A stretch of DNA of 64,000 nucleotides from Oceanihabitans sp. IOP_32 (GTDB lineage: Bacteria; Bacteroidota; Bacteroidia; Flavobacteriales; Flavobacteriaceae), in contig NZ_CP040813.1 of assembly GCF_009498295.1 (NCBI RefSeq), positions 2,735,001 through 2,799,000 on the forward strand, in the 5' to 3' direction. The translations under genes were made by a program, and so were the position numbers. Within the stretch, counting starts at the first letter, position 1, and each line of letters opens with the position of its first letter. A model generated the notes under the pieces. The model ran no database searches. It was given only the letters and a program-made list of their open reading frames with translations, and was not told the origin of the DNA. Positions 24,628 through 34,014 of the stretch are shown here, piece by piece.

Positions 24628-27126
24628 CTATAGCTCAACCGCATTATTATTCACAAAAAAGATAGCGTTGGCTAAAAATAGTTTTCCGTTTTCCCAAAAG
24701 CCTCTAAACACCACATCGTCTACCATATAAATCATACTGCCTTTACCAATACGTTCTTCGCCAAAAATTAATGAATGGTTTAGCTTTTTCAAGGTCTTAC
24801 TCCCGACAAATCCAGAAACTTGTAAAGGATTATCACCTAAATACGCCACATTAAAGTTAGAATCGCCTAATAATTTATAAGAGCTGCTACCTAGCTTGAG
24901 CGAGTAATACGTGTCACCATAGCCAAAAGCCATAGGGTGTGTATTATCTACTTTTGTTTTAAAAATAGCCCCAGAAATCATGTTTTTTACAGCCTCACGC
25001 TCTCTATTGGCATAAGGTATTAGGTTGCTGCTATCTTTTGCCTTGTTATTGGTTTCGTTCTTTTTTAGCTTAAAGCCTTTTTTGCCTGCAAAAGCACTCA
25101 TCGCGTTACCTATAGCGATAACTTTACCACCTTTGGCAACCCATGATTTTAATTTATTTAAACCTTTTTCATTTAAAATAGGCTTGTAATTTCCACTAGG
25201 CAGGATAAGTATATCAAATTTATTGATGTTGAAAGTATTAAAATTCTCGGTATTAATAGCAGTAACAGGGTAGTGTAATTGCTTCTCGAAAAAGTGCCAA
25301 AGCGCACCGTAGTTTAAAGAGGAGGTACCTTTGCCCGAAAGCATGGCAATTTTCTGTTTGTTAACCAATTTAATATCTGGTGATCCAAAATCGGGCCCAC
25401 TTGTGGAAAAGCCTGAGGCTACAGCATGTAATTTTCGTCGATAGGTGTTGGCTGTCTTTAATAGCTTAGCTTCAAAATTATTTATGGTTTTATTATCACC
25501 TTTTACAATGATTAAGGATCCGCTGTTAAAGGTTTTTCCATCGGTTTTTAAGGGTTTCTCGGTAAACCTAACTTTAATATTCTGTTTTAGTAAATCAGCT
25601 AAAAATTCGGCATCCTTTAGGTGGTTCCACCTAACTATATAACCCGTTGCCGTTTCGCTTAGGGTATTTTTAAGTTCACTTGGTTGGGTGGTTTTCGTAG
25701 CTATTAGTTTATTACTGGCAACAGCATTTAAGCCATATGCATAGGGTAAACTCCAGGCTGTAATATCGTAAGTTAACGAATCGCTTAATTTGGCATTTGG
25801 CTCAAAAAGCACTTTTACCATTTTGCCTTTGGGTTGGTTGGTGCTCACTACTAAATCTTCCGATGTTGCGTTAATTCTCCCTTGGGAAGATGTGGCATAA
25901 TGGTAACCGTTCACTCTTCCGCCTTGAGCGAAACCATAATTAATGTCGTGTTTATCTAAGAACTGGGTTAGCGATTTAATTTTATCGGCATCGCCTTGCA
26001 TGACGTAGCTTTTATATTTTAAATTGGCAGTATTAAAGAATTTTTTAAACTCCGTATTTAACGCCTTAGCATGTTTTGAAGCCATTTCTACCGTCGATAA
26101 ACCTGCAGAGGTATGGTGTTTAATGCGGTCTACAAGCGTTAAAACTTCACCTTCGTCGTTTAAAATACCTAAGCCTGCGCGTCCGTGTCCGGCCTGCTCG
26201 TAAGTCATTCCAATTGCTCCCAGATACGTTGGGTAGGTGTCTCCATAACTAGGGTAAAATAAATCGAAACGCTCTCGAGTAAAGTACAACCAGCCTTCAG
26301 CATCGAAATATTTTGCATTGTTTTTACCAATCTGAGTTTGGAAATCGCGCTGCCAATCGGTAATAATTTCATGAAAAGGTTCTGCTGCCGGCGCAAAATA
26401 ATACGGCTCGTTTATGCCTTGCTCATGAAAATCGACATGAATATGTGGCAACCATTTATTGTATAATTTTAGTCTTGAGGTCGTTTCAATTTGTGTAGCC
26501 CAAGCCCAATCTCTATTCAAATCGAAAAGATAATGGTTTGGTCTGCCACTTGGCCAAGGCTCATGATGTTCGCTGGCTTGTTGACTAATATTGTAAGGTG
26601 TACTTGCGGTTTGGTTATACCAATTAACGTAGCGGTCGCGTCCGTCTGGATTTAAGGCAGGGTCTATAATGACTACAGTATTTTTTAACCAATCTTGTTT
26701 TTCGGTTAAAAGGGTGTAGATGGTTTCCATGGCAGACTCGGTAGCAGAAGCCTCGTTGCCGTGTACATTGTAGCTTAACCAAATTATGGCAACATCAGGT
26801 GATGTTGAATCACCGTCTATTACACCAGCATTTTTTAGATTATTAAGACGAATGGTTTCAATGTTTTTTAAATTTTCTTCTGATGAAATATATGCCACCA
26901 TAAGGGGTCTGCGTTCGTAAGTCTGGCCGTATTGTTCAAGTTTTACTTGATTTTTATGCGCCTTTGAAACATGTTCAAAATAACTAACCACCTGATGGTG
27001 TCTAGTAAATTGAGTGCCTAAATCGTAGCCTAAAAATGCTGAAGGCGATTGAAGATTTTGAGAATTAACCGAAATGGTTACTACCAAAAAAGTTAGAACG
27101 AAAAACGGACGTAAAAAACGTTTCAT
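24628..27126 (-). CDS. M14 zinc carboxypeptidase with C-terminal GATase-like domain
   Basis: About 832 residues from the ATG at 27126, which gives a normal signal peptide ('FFVLTFLVVTISVNS'); a further in-frame start at 27231 would bury it. The catalytic M14 domain shows the zinc motif 'NVHGNEASATESAMET' (HxxE, about 120) and a second His region 'HVDFHEQGINEPYYFAP' (about 230). A C-terminal class I glutamine-amidotransferase-like domain follows around 585-800 ('FDILILPSGNY'), as in other Bacteroidota M14 peptidases. It should release C-terminal residues from peptides in the periplasm or outside the cell. Its upstream region contains one of the two 39-bp repeats noted elsewhere. Confidence 0.9.
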   Translation of the reverse strand: MKRFLRPFFVLTFLVVTISVNSQNLQSPSAFLGYDLGTQFTRHHQVVSYFEHVSKAHKNQVKLEQYGQTYERRPLMVAYISSEENLKNIETIRLNNLKNAGVIDGDSTSPDVAIIWLSYNVHGNEASATESAMETIYTLLTEKQDWLKNTVVIIDPALNPDGRDRYVNWYNQTASTPYNISQQASEHHEPWPSGRPNHYLFDLNRDWAWATQIETTSRLKLYNKWLPHIHVDFHEQGINEPYYFAPAAEPFHEIITDWQRDFQTQIGKNNAKYFDAEGWLYFTRERFDLFYPSYGDTYPTYLGAIGMTYEQAGHGRAGLGILNDEGEVLTLVDRIKHHTSAGLSTVEMASKHAKALNTEFKKFFNTANLKYKSYVMQGDADKIKSLTQFLDKHDINYGFAQGGRVNGYHYATSSQGRINATSEDLVVSTNQPKGKMVKVLFEPNAKLSDSLTYDITAWSLPYAYGLNAVASNKLIATKTTQPSELKNTLSETATGYIVRWNHLKDAEFLADLLKQNIKVRFTEKPLKTDGKTFNSGSLIIVKGDNKTINNFEAKLLKTANTYRRKLHAVASGFSTSGPDFGSPDIKLVNKQKIAMLSGKGTSSLNYGALWHFFEKQLHYPVTAINTENFNTFNINKFDILILPSGNYKPILNEKGLNKLKSWVAKGGKVIAIGNAMSAFAGKKGFKLKKNETNNKAKDSSNLIPYANREREAVKNMISGAIFKTKVDNTHPMAFGYGDTYYSLKLGSSSYKLLGDSNFNVAYLGDNPLQVSGFVGSKTLKKLNHSLIFGEERIGKGSMIYMVDDVVFRGFWENGKLFLANAIFFVNNNAVEL

Positions 27127-27160
27127 AATATAAAGTATAAGATTGAAGGTAGCGAATTTA

Positions 27161-27199
27161 CCCAATTTGTTTAAAAGATAAATGCTTTTACCTATTTTT
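27161..27199. repeat. 39-bp direct repeat, left copy
   Basis: CCCAATTTGTTTAAAAGATA and the following 19 bases match 29126-29164 at 36 of 39 positions in the same orientation. This copy is 35 bp upstream of the M14 peptidase ATG. The two copies bracket the amidohydrolase gene. The remaining gap to 27611 is AT-rich, with a long T run near 27370, and holds no gene. Confidence 0.75.
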
Positions 27200-27611
27200 A
27201 AAATTGAAAATATAGGAAAGGAGTATTGCACCTAGTTTTTAATTAAATAGACAAGAGAATTATCTTCCGTTCTGTAATATGGTTTGTCTTTTGTAGCTTA
27301 TTTATTAATAAGATAATTTCTGTTGCACCAAATATCAATGTTTAATTAATCATTTTAAGAAAAAGACTTCATTTTTTTTTTTTTTTAAGTTAAATATTTG
27401 TATTTTCAGTCTTTATTGGTTTCGTTCGAGTTAAAAAACTATTTTTTGAAACGTAAATTTTGAGCAAAATACTTAAGTTAGACATGTTCTACATTTTCAA
27501 AAAAAAATAAATCCATATAATATTGCTGCTAATTTTAATATTTTCAAGAATTAAGAAGAAGATTTTTTTATGATTGTAAATCTTATCTAAGTCAGTATTT
27601 AAATGGAAGTA

Positions 27612-28889
27612 TCAGTTTTTAATTACTTTCCCATCTTTCATTACAAAATATATATTTTCCATAGTTTTAATATTTTCAGTAGGATCATCATCTGTAGCAA
27701 CAATATCTGCAATAAAGCCAGTTGTAATTTGGCCAATTTCATTTTCCATATTTAATAGTTTTGCATTTGTAATGGTTGCAGACTGGATGGCCTCTAGAGC
27801 AGGCATTCCGGCTTCTACCATATAACCAAACTCTTTACCGTTTTCACCATGATTAAAGACGCCAGCATCTGTGCCAAAGGCAATACCAACCCCTTTGTTG
27901 TAAGCTTTTCCAAAAGTACTCTGTATTTTTGGACCAATAGCTAAAGCCTTAGGAACAATAATATCGGGGAAATAACCTTTAATTTTGGCATTTTCTTCAA
28001 CCGATTTTCCTGCAGTTATTGTAGGTACGTAATAGACGTCATGTTTTTTCATAAGGTCCATTGTTTTTTCGCTCATCATAGTGCCATGCTCAATAGTTTT
28101 AACACCACCTAAAATAGCTCTTTGCATGCCTTCATCGCCGTGGGCGTGTGCCGCTACATGCATACCATAATCTTTAGCAGTTTCTGTAATGGCTTTAATT
28201 TCTTCAACAGTAAATTGAGGATTTTGTCCATTCTTAGCAACACTAAGTACACCACCTGTTGCAGTGATTTTAATTAAATCAGCACCATTTTTATAGCGCT
28301 GTCTAACAGCTTTTCTCGCCTCTTCAATACTATTAATAACCCCATCTTTAGGCCCAGGATTACCCATAAGTTCTTTTCTTCTGCCGTTGGTTGGGTCTGC
28401 ATGACCACCTGTGGTTGCCAAAGATTTCTCAGAAGTAAAAATTCTTGGTCCAATAACTTTTCCTTGATTAATAGCATTACGTAAGGAAACATTTACGCCA
28501 GTTCCTCCAAGATCTCTAACTGTTGTAAAGCCTGCCATTAATGTAGATTTTGCATAAACTTGTGCGTTGTAAGCAATATCAGCATCATTTAGAACAAAAG
28601 GTTGAATATATCGTTTTGGATTCATTTCACCTTCAAGATGCACATGCATATCAATAAGTCCAGGCATTACTGTTTTTGATTTTAAATCAATAACTTGATC
28701 TTCTGCTGATTTCGGATTAATATATCCTGATTTCACGTCTAATATTTTATCATCTGTAACAATAATGGTCATTTCTTTTTGAATTTCACCTTTTTTAGTG
28801 TCAATCAATTTTCCGCAATGCAAATACGTGCTTTGTGCAGATAATAAAAAAGTAAATAATAGTGTGAAAGTGGTTAGAAGTATTTTCAT
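27612..28889 (-). CDS. Secreted amidohydrolase (imidazolonepropionase/dipeptidase-like)
   Basis: A 425-residue amidohydrolase with a signal peptide ('LLTTFTLLFTFLLSAQ'). Metal ligands are in 'GLIDMHVHLEG' (HxH, about 78-88), 'HVAAHAHGDEGMQRAI' (about 247), 'KTIEHGTMM' (about 265) and 'GIAFGTDAGVFNHGE' (about 337). The expected carbamylated Lys is near 'DLIKITATGG' (about 206). This set matches the group that includes bacterial Xaa-Pro and Xaa-Arg dipeptidases and imidazolonepropionase-like enzymes; the substrate is unresolved. It lies between two copies of a duplicated intergenic segment and separates the otherwise divergent M14 peptidase and bshC, which suggests a later insertion. Confidence 0.88.
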   Translation of the reverse strand: MKILLTTFTLLFTFLLSAQSTYLHCGKLIDTKKGEIQKEMTIIVTDDKILDVKSGYINPKSAEDQVIDLKSKTVMPGLIDMHVHLEGEMNPKRYIQPFVLNDADIAYNAQVYAKSTLMAGFTTVRDLGGTGVNVSLRNAINQGKVIGPRIFTSEKSLATTGGHADPTNGRRKELMGNPGPKDGVINSIEEARKAVRQRYKNGADLIKITATGGVLSVAKNGQNPQFTVEEIKAITETAKDYGMHVAAHAHGDEGMQRAILGGVKTIEHGTMMSEKTMDLMKKHDVYYVPTITAGKSVEENAKIKGYFPDIIVPKALAIGPKIQSTFGKAYNKGVGIAFGTDAGVFNHGENGKEFGYMVEAGMPALEAIQSATITNAKLLNMENEIGQITTGFIADIVATDDDPTENIKTMENIYFVMKDGKVIKN

Positions 28890-29125
28890 AATATTTGTTT
28901 ATAAAGTCTTATGGTAAGCGTATTATCTTAAAAATACGTAGATGTAATTTGATTAGTAAATTTACGAAAATTGATTAGAATCACTAATTTTGATCTAAAA
29001 TAATGTAAAAATTGATAATGCAGACGTAAACCCATTATCTAGAATTATTTTGAATCTTTAAAATAAAAAGTCTTGTTAAAGGTTTTAGAGAAGAACTAAA
29101 AAAACGACTAAAGAAAGTAAAATAC

Positions 29126-29164
29126 CCCAATTTGTATAAAAGATAAATGCTTTAACGTATTTTT
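29126..29164. repeat. 39-bp direct repeat, right copy
   Basis: Matches 27161-27199 at 36 of 39 positions in the same orientation. It lies 53 bp upstream of the bshC ATG and may contain promoter elements. The rest of 28890-29216 is AT-rich and without a gene. Confidence 0.75.
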
Positions 29165-29216
29165 TACAATGATAAAAATGGAATAACTGTATATTTACAT
29201 AATTTTTAAAGTTAAT

Positions 29217-30809
29217 ATGCAGCAAAATTATATTCCGTTTAAAGATACCGGTTATTTTTCACCGTTAATAACTGATTATTTGGATGAAAAAGATGAATTA
29301 AAACCGTTTTATAATCGTTTTCCAAAGCTTGAGAACTTTAAAGCGCAAGTAGAGGAAAAACAACAATCGTTTTCAGCCAATTCTCGAGCTGTTTTGGCGG
29401 CACGCTTAGAACATCAATACAAAAATATAGAGGCATCAAAATCCACCTTAAAGAATATAGAATTATTAAAAGCCGATAATACGTTTACGATTACCACAGG
29501 GCATCAGCTTAATTTATTTACAGGGCCTTTGTATTTTCTGTATAAAATAATTTCAACAATAAATCTAACTACGCAGCTAAAAGAACGCTATCCTAACTAC
29601 AATTTCGTCCCAATATATTGGATGGCGACGGAGGATCACGATTTTGAAGAAATTAATTACTTTAATTTTAAAGGCAAAAAAATACAGTGGAATACAACAT
29701 CACAAGGTGCGGTTGGTGGATTATCTACCAACGGATTAGATAGGGTTTTAGACTTGTTTTCTAAAGACCTTGGTCATGGTCAAAATGCCGATTTTTTAAA
29801 AACACTCTTTGAAAACGCCTACGTAAAACATGATAATTTAAGCACTGCAACACATTATTTGGCCAACCAATTGTTTAAAGCTTATGGTTTGGTCATTATA
29901 GATGCCAATGATGCGTCTTTAAAAGAACAATTTACACCATTTATTGAAAATGAGTTGTTAAATAGTACATCGTATAAAACGGTTGCTGCTACCAATACAC
30001 AACTTGAAAAAACCTATAATATTCAGGTTAACCCAAGAGAAATTAATCTGTTTTATTTAAAAGAAAATTTACGCGAACGTCTTGTTTTTGAAAACGGACT
30101 TTATAAAGTGAATAATACGGCTATTACGTTCACAAAAGACGCTATTTTAGATGAAGTAAAACAGCATCCCGAACGGTTTTCGCCAAATGTGATTATGCGG
30201 CCCTTATACCAAGAAGTTATCTTGCCAAACCTGTGTTATATTGGTGGCGGTGGCGAATTATCGTACTGGTTGCAGTTAAAACCGTTTTTTGATGCGGTTA
30301 AAGTGCCCTTTCCTATTTTGTTATTGCGTAACTCGGTTTTAATTCAAAACGAAAAGCAGCAAGAAAAGCTCAAGAAATTAAAGATATCGAAAGCAGACTT
30401 GTTTTTACAACCCGATGCCTTTATTAATAAAAAGGTAAGACAGATTTCGGATATTGACATCGATTTTTCGCCTCAAAAAGAACAGCTTAACAAGCAATTT
30501 CTGGCATTATACGAATTGGCAGCACAAACCGATAAGAGTTTTTTAGGTGCCGTAAAAGCTCAAGAAGTTAAACAATTAAAAGGCTTAGATCATCTTGAAA
30601 AACGTCTGCTTAAAGCCCAAAAACGAAAATTGGCAGATCAAGTTTCTAGAATGCGCGACCTTCAAAGGGACTTATTCCCTAATGGCAGTTTGCAAGAACG
30701 AAACAGTAATTTCTCGGAGTTTTATCTGGAATATGGAGATTCCTTAATCGCGAATTTAGTTACAAGTTTACAGCCTCTAAAAAACGAATTTTTAATACTT
30801 AGTTTATAG
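29217..30809 (+). CDS. bshC: Bacillithiol biosynthesis cysteine-adding enzyme BshC
   Basis: A 530-residue cytoplasmic protein matching BshC, proposed to add cysteine to glucosaminyl-malate in the last step of bacillithiol synthesis. Diagnostic stretches are 'TITTGHQLNLFTGPLYFLYK' (about 91-110), 'PIYWMATEDHDFEEI' (about 137), 'SPNVIMRPLYQEVILPNLCY' (about 323) and 'YIGGGGELSYW' (about 342). A long charged C-terminal coiled coil lies around 380-500. Length is normal. Bacillithiol is the main thiol in many Bacteroidota. The PLP decarboxylase starts 3 bp after its stop, so the two are almost surely co-transcribed. bshA and bshB are not in the window. Confidence 0.95.
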   Translation: MQQNYIPFKDTGYFSPLITDYLDEKDELKPFYNRFPKLENFKAQVEEKQQSFSANSRAVLAARLEHQYKNIEASKSTLKNIELLKADNTFTITTGHQLNLFTGPLYFLYKIISTINLTTQLKERYPNYNFVPIYWMATEDHDFEEINYFNFKGKKIQWNTTSQGAVGGLSTNGLDRVLDLFSKDLGHGQNADFLKTLFENAYVKHDNLSTATHYLANQLFKAYGLVIIDANDASLKEQFTPFIENELLNSTSYKTVAATNTQLEKTYNIQVNPREINLFYLKENLRERLVFENGLYKVNNTAITFTKDAILDEVKQHPERFSPNVIMRPLYQEVILPNLCYIGGGGELSYWLQLKPFFDAVKVPFPILLLRNSVLIQNEKQQEKLKKLKISKADLFLQPDAFINKKVRQISDIDIDFSPQKEQLNKQFLALYELAAQTDKSFLGAVKAQEVKQLKGLDHLEKRLLKAQKRKLADQVSRMRDLQRDLFPNGSLQERNSNFSEFYLEYGDSLIANLVTSLQPLKNEFLILSL

Positions 30810-30812
30810 CCA

Positions 30813-32183
30813 ATGCATAAAATTGACATGGATTTAGTCGAAATGACTATGGATGTTATGAAATATACCATCGATAGGATTTCTTCAACAAAACATAAAA
30901 TTGGTAAGCCTAAAAAAGCCGAAGAACTCAAGGCTTTAGTTGGCGAAACCGTCACAAAAAAGGGAATTGGGGGTGAGTACGCCTTCGATCTGTGGAAGAA
31001 ACATTTAGCCAAAGCCAATGTGCCTATAGACCATCCCCGGCATTTAGCCTTTGTACCTGCAGCGCCCACACGAGCGTCTATCATGTTCGATTTGGTAACA
31101 TCGGCATCTAGTATTCACGGCGCGTATTGGATGGAAGGTGCTGGTGGTATTTTTTGCGAAAACGAAGCCATGCGCTGGATGGTGTCTTTAACAGGATTAC
31201 CAGAAGGGGCTTTTGGTGTCTTTACGAGTGGAGGTACAGCTGCAAATTTATCGGCTATTGTCACTGCTCGAGAGCATTGGAGAGAAAATGAAGCTTTTAA
31301 AGGCGAAAAAGGCTTAATCATCACTTCAATTGGTGCCCACTCTTCAATTAAAGCTATGGCAAAAGTGGCCGATGTGGATATTTTGCTAGTCGATACCGAA
31401 GATGTTATGCACGGTAAGGCCTTACAAGACACCATCGATAATTTAACAACACATCAACGTAGGCGTTTATTTGCAATTGTAGCAACTGGAGGCACTACCA
31501 ATGCTGGTATTATTGACGATTTAGAGGGTATTGCTACTATTTGTGAAGAAGAAAATTTATGGTTTCATATAGACGCTGCCTATGGTGGTGGCGCATTAAT
31601 GGCCGATTCGGTAAGGCATTTGTTTAAAGGTATTGAGCGCGCCGATAGCATTACTATCGACCCACATAAATGGATGTTCTCGCCTTACGATTGTGGTGCG
31701 GTAATTTATAAAGACCCAGAATTGGCAAAGCGAGCCCACGCTCAAGAAGGCTCTTATTTGGACATTTTTAAAGATGAAGGGGCGCATGGTTTCAATCCAT
31801 CCGATTATCAAATACAGTTAACACGACGTGTTAGAGGTTTGCCGTTGTGGTTTTCGTTAGCCACTCACGGTACAGATCGTTATAAAGAAGCGGTTGAGCG
31901 TGGAATTGAACTCGCACAAATAGCAGGGCGATTAATTGAAGAAAACCCAAATGTTGAATTGGTGCGCGAACCCAGTTTGTCTTGTGTATTATACAGAAGA
32001 ATAGGTTGGGAGCCTGAAGATTATACGCATTGGACATATGAAAACCATAAAAAAGGATTCGCCTTAGTCACGCCAACAAAATGGAAAACAGGCAATACCT
32101 TTGAAACCGTTTCGCGTTTTTGTTTTGTCAATCCAGATACAACTGAAGAAGACATCAAATTAATTTTAGATTCTATGGTTTAA
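30813..32183 (+). CDS. PLP-dependent group II decarboxylase-like protein
   Basis: A 456-residue fold-type I PLP enzyme of the aromatic/glutamate decarboxylase group. It shows 'FGVFTSGGTAANLSAIVTA' (about 134-152), 'TGGTTNAGIIDDL' (about 228), the Asp of 'HIDAAYGGG' (about 252-260) and the PLP lysine in 'ITIDPHKWMFSPYDCG' (about 280-295). Such enzymes decarboxylate amino acids (tyrosine, DOPA, tryptophan, 2,4-diaminobutyrate or others); specificity cannot be read here. It may begin at the first Met or at the Met six residues later. It directly follows bshC, which suggests shared regulation but not necessarily a shared pathway. Confidence 0.88.
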   Translation: MHKIDMDLVEMTMDVMKYTIDRISSTKHKIGKPKKAEELKALVGETVTKKGIGGEYAFDLWKKHLAKANVPIDHPRHLAFVPAAPTRASIMFDLVTSASSIHGAYWMEGAGGIFCENEAMRWMVSLTGLPEGAFGVFTSGGTAANLSAIVTAREHWRENEAFKGEKGLIITSIGAHSSIKAMAKVADVDILLVDTEDVMHGKALQDTIDNLTTHQRRRLFAIVATGGTTNAGIIDDLEGIATICEEENLWFHIDAAYGGGALMADSVRHLFKGIERADSITIDPHKWMFSPYDCGAVIYKDPELAKRAHAQEGSYLDIFKDEGAHGFNPSDYQIQLTRRVRGLPLWFSLATHGTDRYKEAVERGIELAQIAGRLIEENPNVELVREPSLSCVLYRRIGWEPEDYTHWTYENHKKGFALVTPTKWKTGNTFETVSRFCFVNPDTTEEDIKLILDSMV

Positions 32184-32237
32184 AAAAAAAAAGCAAAAAA
32201 TTGTTAAACAAGAACTAGTCCATATCAAATCAATTAT

Positions 32238-32245
32238 TATTTTTG
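32238..32245 (+). promoter_or_regulatory. -7 box overlapping the guaA start region
   Basis: TATTTTTG fits TAnnTTTG and ends 3 nt before the ATG at 32249. It overlaps the alternative TTG start at 32243, which argues for the ATG, and predicts a leaderless transcript. Confidence 0.5.
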
Positions 32246-32248
32246 CGC

Positions 32249-33784
32249 ATGCAACATGATAAAGTATTAATTTTAGACTTCGGATCGCAATACACTCAAC
32301 TTATTGCACGTAGAGTTAGAGAACTCAATATTTATTCCGAGATACATCCATTCAACAAAATTCCAACAAATTTAGACGATTACAAGGCTGTGATTCTGTC
32401 TGGTAGTCCATTTTCTGTAAGAGGAGATGCTGCTTTGCATCCAGATTTATCTGAGATAAGAGCTAAAAAGCCATTGCTAGCCGTTTGCTACGGCGCGCAA
32501 TATTTAGCGCATTTTTCTGGCGGCGAAGTCACACCATCGAACACTAGAGAATATGGTCGTGCTAATTTGTCTTTTGTTAAAAGTGATGACGATTTCTTTA
32601 AAAATATAAATGAAGGCAGCCAAGTGTGGATGAGCCATAGTGATACCATTAAGCAATTACCTACAAATGGTGTTTTATTGGCCAGCACAAAAGATGTTGA
32701 AAATGCTGCTTATAAAATTGAAGGTGAAACGACTTATGCCATTCAATTTCATCCAGAAGTGTATCACTCAACCGATGGGAAAAAGCTTCTAGAAAACTTT
32801 TTAGTGGGTATAGCTGGACTTAACCAAGATTGGACACCAGATTCTTTTGTTGAAGAAACGGTTGAAGCCATTCAAGAAAAAGTAGGAAATGATAAGGTGG
32901 TTTTAGGGCTCTCTGGTGGTGTCGATTCCACAGTATCTGCGGTTTTGTTAAATAAAGCTATTGGAAAAAACCTATATTGTATTTTCGTAAATAACGGCTT
33001 GCTTCGAAAAAATGAATTCGAAAGTGTGTTAAAGCAATACGAGGGTATGGGCTTAAACGTAAAGGGCGTTGATGCTTCAAAACGTTTTTTAGCTGCCTTA
33101 AAAGGTGTTGAAGATCCAGAAGAAAAGCGCAAGGCCATTGGTAATGCGTTTATCGAGGTTTTCGATGATGAAGCCAATAAGCTGGAAGACGTAAAATGGT
33201 TGGCACAGGGTACTATTTATCCAGATGTTATCGAGAGTGTTTCGGCAACAGGTGGCCCATCGGCAACTATTAAATCTCACCATAATGTTGGTGGTTTACC
33301 AGATTTTATGAAGCTTAAAATTGTGGAGCCACTTCGTGCTATTTTTAAAGATGAAGTGAGACGCGTTGGGGCGACTTTAGGCATAGATCCAGAATTATTA
33401 GGGCGTCACCCCTTTCCAGGACCAGGACTAGGCATTCGTATTTTAGGCGATATTACAGCCGAAAAAGTACAAATGCTTCAAGAGGTTGATGCGATTTTTA
33501 TTAACGGTTTAAAAGAATGGGGACTATACGATAAAGTATGGCAAGCAGGCGCCATGTTGCTCCCAGTAAATAGTGTTGGTGTAATGGGCGATGAGCGTAC
33601 TTACGAAAAATGTGTGGCCCTTAGAGCCGTTGAAAGTACCGATGGTATGACTGCCGATTGGGTGAATTTACCTTACGAGTTTCTTCAAAAAATATCAAAC
33701 GATATAATAAATAAAGTAAAAGGCGTTAATAGAGTAGTGTACGATATTAGTTCGAAACCACCAGCAACTATTGAATGGGAATAA
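32249..33784 (+). CDS. guaA: GMP synthase (glutamine-hydrolysing)
   Basis: About 511 residues. It converts XMP to GMP using ATP and glutamine. The N-terminal class I amidotransferase has the nucleophile in '[13 protein letters not shown]' (Cys near 79) and the His/Glu pair in 'FHPEVYHS' (about 167). The ATP pyrophosphatase domain has the P-loop '[11 protein letters not shown]' (about 222-232). The C-terminal dimerisation domain carries '[14 protein letters not shown]' (about 382) and ends '[10 protein letters not shown]', as in essentially all GuaA. The ATG at 32249 is preferred to the TTG at 32243, which lies inside the -7 box. Monocistronic. Confidence 0.97.
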   Translation: MQHDKVLILDFGSQYTQLIARRVRELNIYSEIHPFNKIPTNLDDYKAVILSGSPFSVRGDAALHPDLSEIRAKKPLLAVCYGAQYLAHFSGGEVTPSNTREYGRANLSFVKSDDDFFKNINEGSQVWMSHSDTIKQLPTNGVLLASTKDVENAAYKIEGETTYAIQFHPEVYHSTDGKKLLENFLVGIAGLNQDWTPDSFVEETVEAIQEKVGNDKVVLGLSGGVDSTVSAVLLNKAIGKNLYCIFVNNGLLRKNEFESVLKQYEGMGLNVKGVDASKRFLAALKGVEDPEEKRKAIGNAFIEVFDDEANKLEDVKWLAQGTIYPDVIESVSATGGPSATIKSHHNVGGLPDFMKLKIVEPLRAIFKDEVRRVGATLGIDPELLGRHPFPGPGLGIRILGDITAEKVQMLQEVDAIFINGLKEWGLYDKVWQAGAMLLPVNSVGVMGDERTYEKCVALRAVESTDGMTADWVNLPYEFLQKISNDIINKVKGVNRVVYDISSKPPATIEWE

Positions 33785-33975
33785 TTTTGAATGGCTAAAG
33801 GCTTAAACAAGTGTGCCTGCATTTGGGATTGAACGGTATGTTCCAGCTCGCCGACTATAAAAGGAAGCGAGTAGTGAAATTAAAAACATAAAATAGTAAT
33901 TTTGGCATACTGTATGCTTGTAAAACTATAGAAGTAGCTTTTATTTTAAAAAGAAACGTATATAATTTAAATAGC

Positions 33976-33983
33976 TATGTTTG
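33976..33983 (+). promoter_or_regulatory. -7 box for the LysM gene
   Basis: TATGTTTG fits TAnnTTTG, 31 nt before the ATG at 34015. A small palindrome GCATAC-T-GTATGC lies at 33905-33917 further upstream. Confidence 0.45.
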
Positions 33984-34014
33984 CAATACTTATTTTCGAT
34001 TAGACATTAATAAT

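Noticed and set aside
27127-27231. Longer M14 peptidase beginning at 27231
   Set aside because: The 35 extra residues would place the signal peptide internally and overlap the duplicated 39-bp segment.
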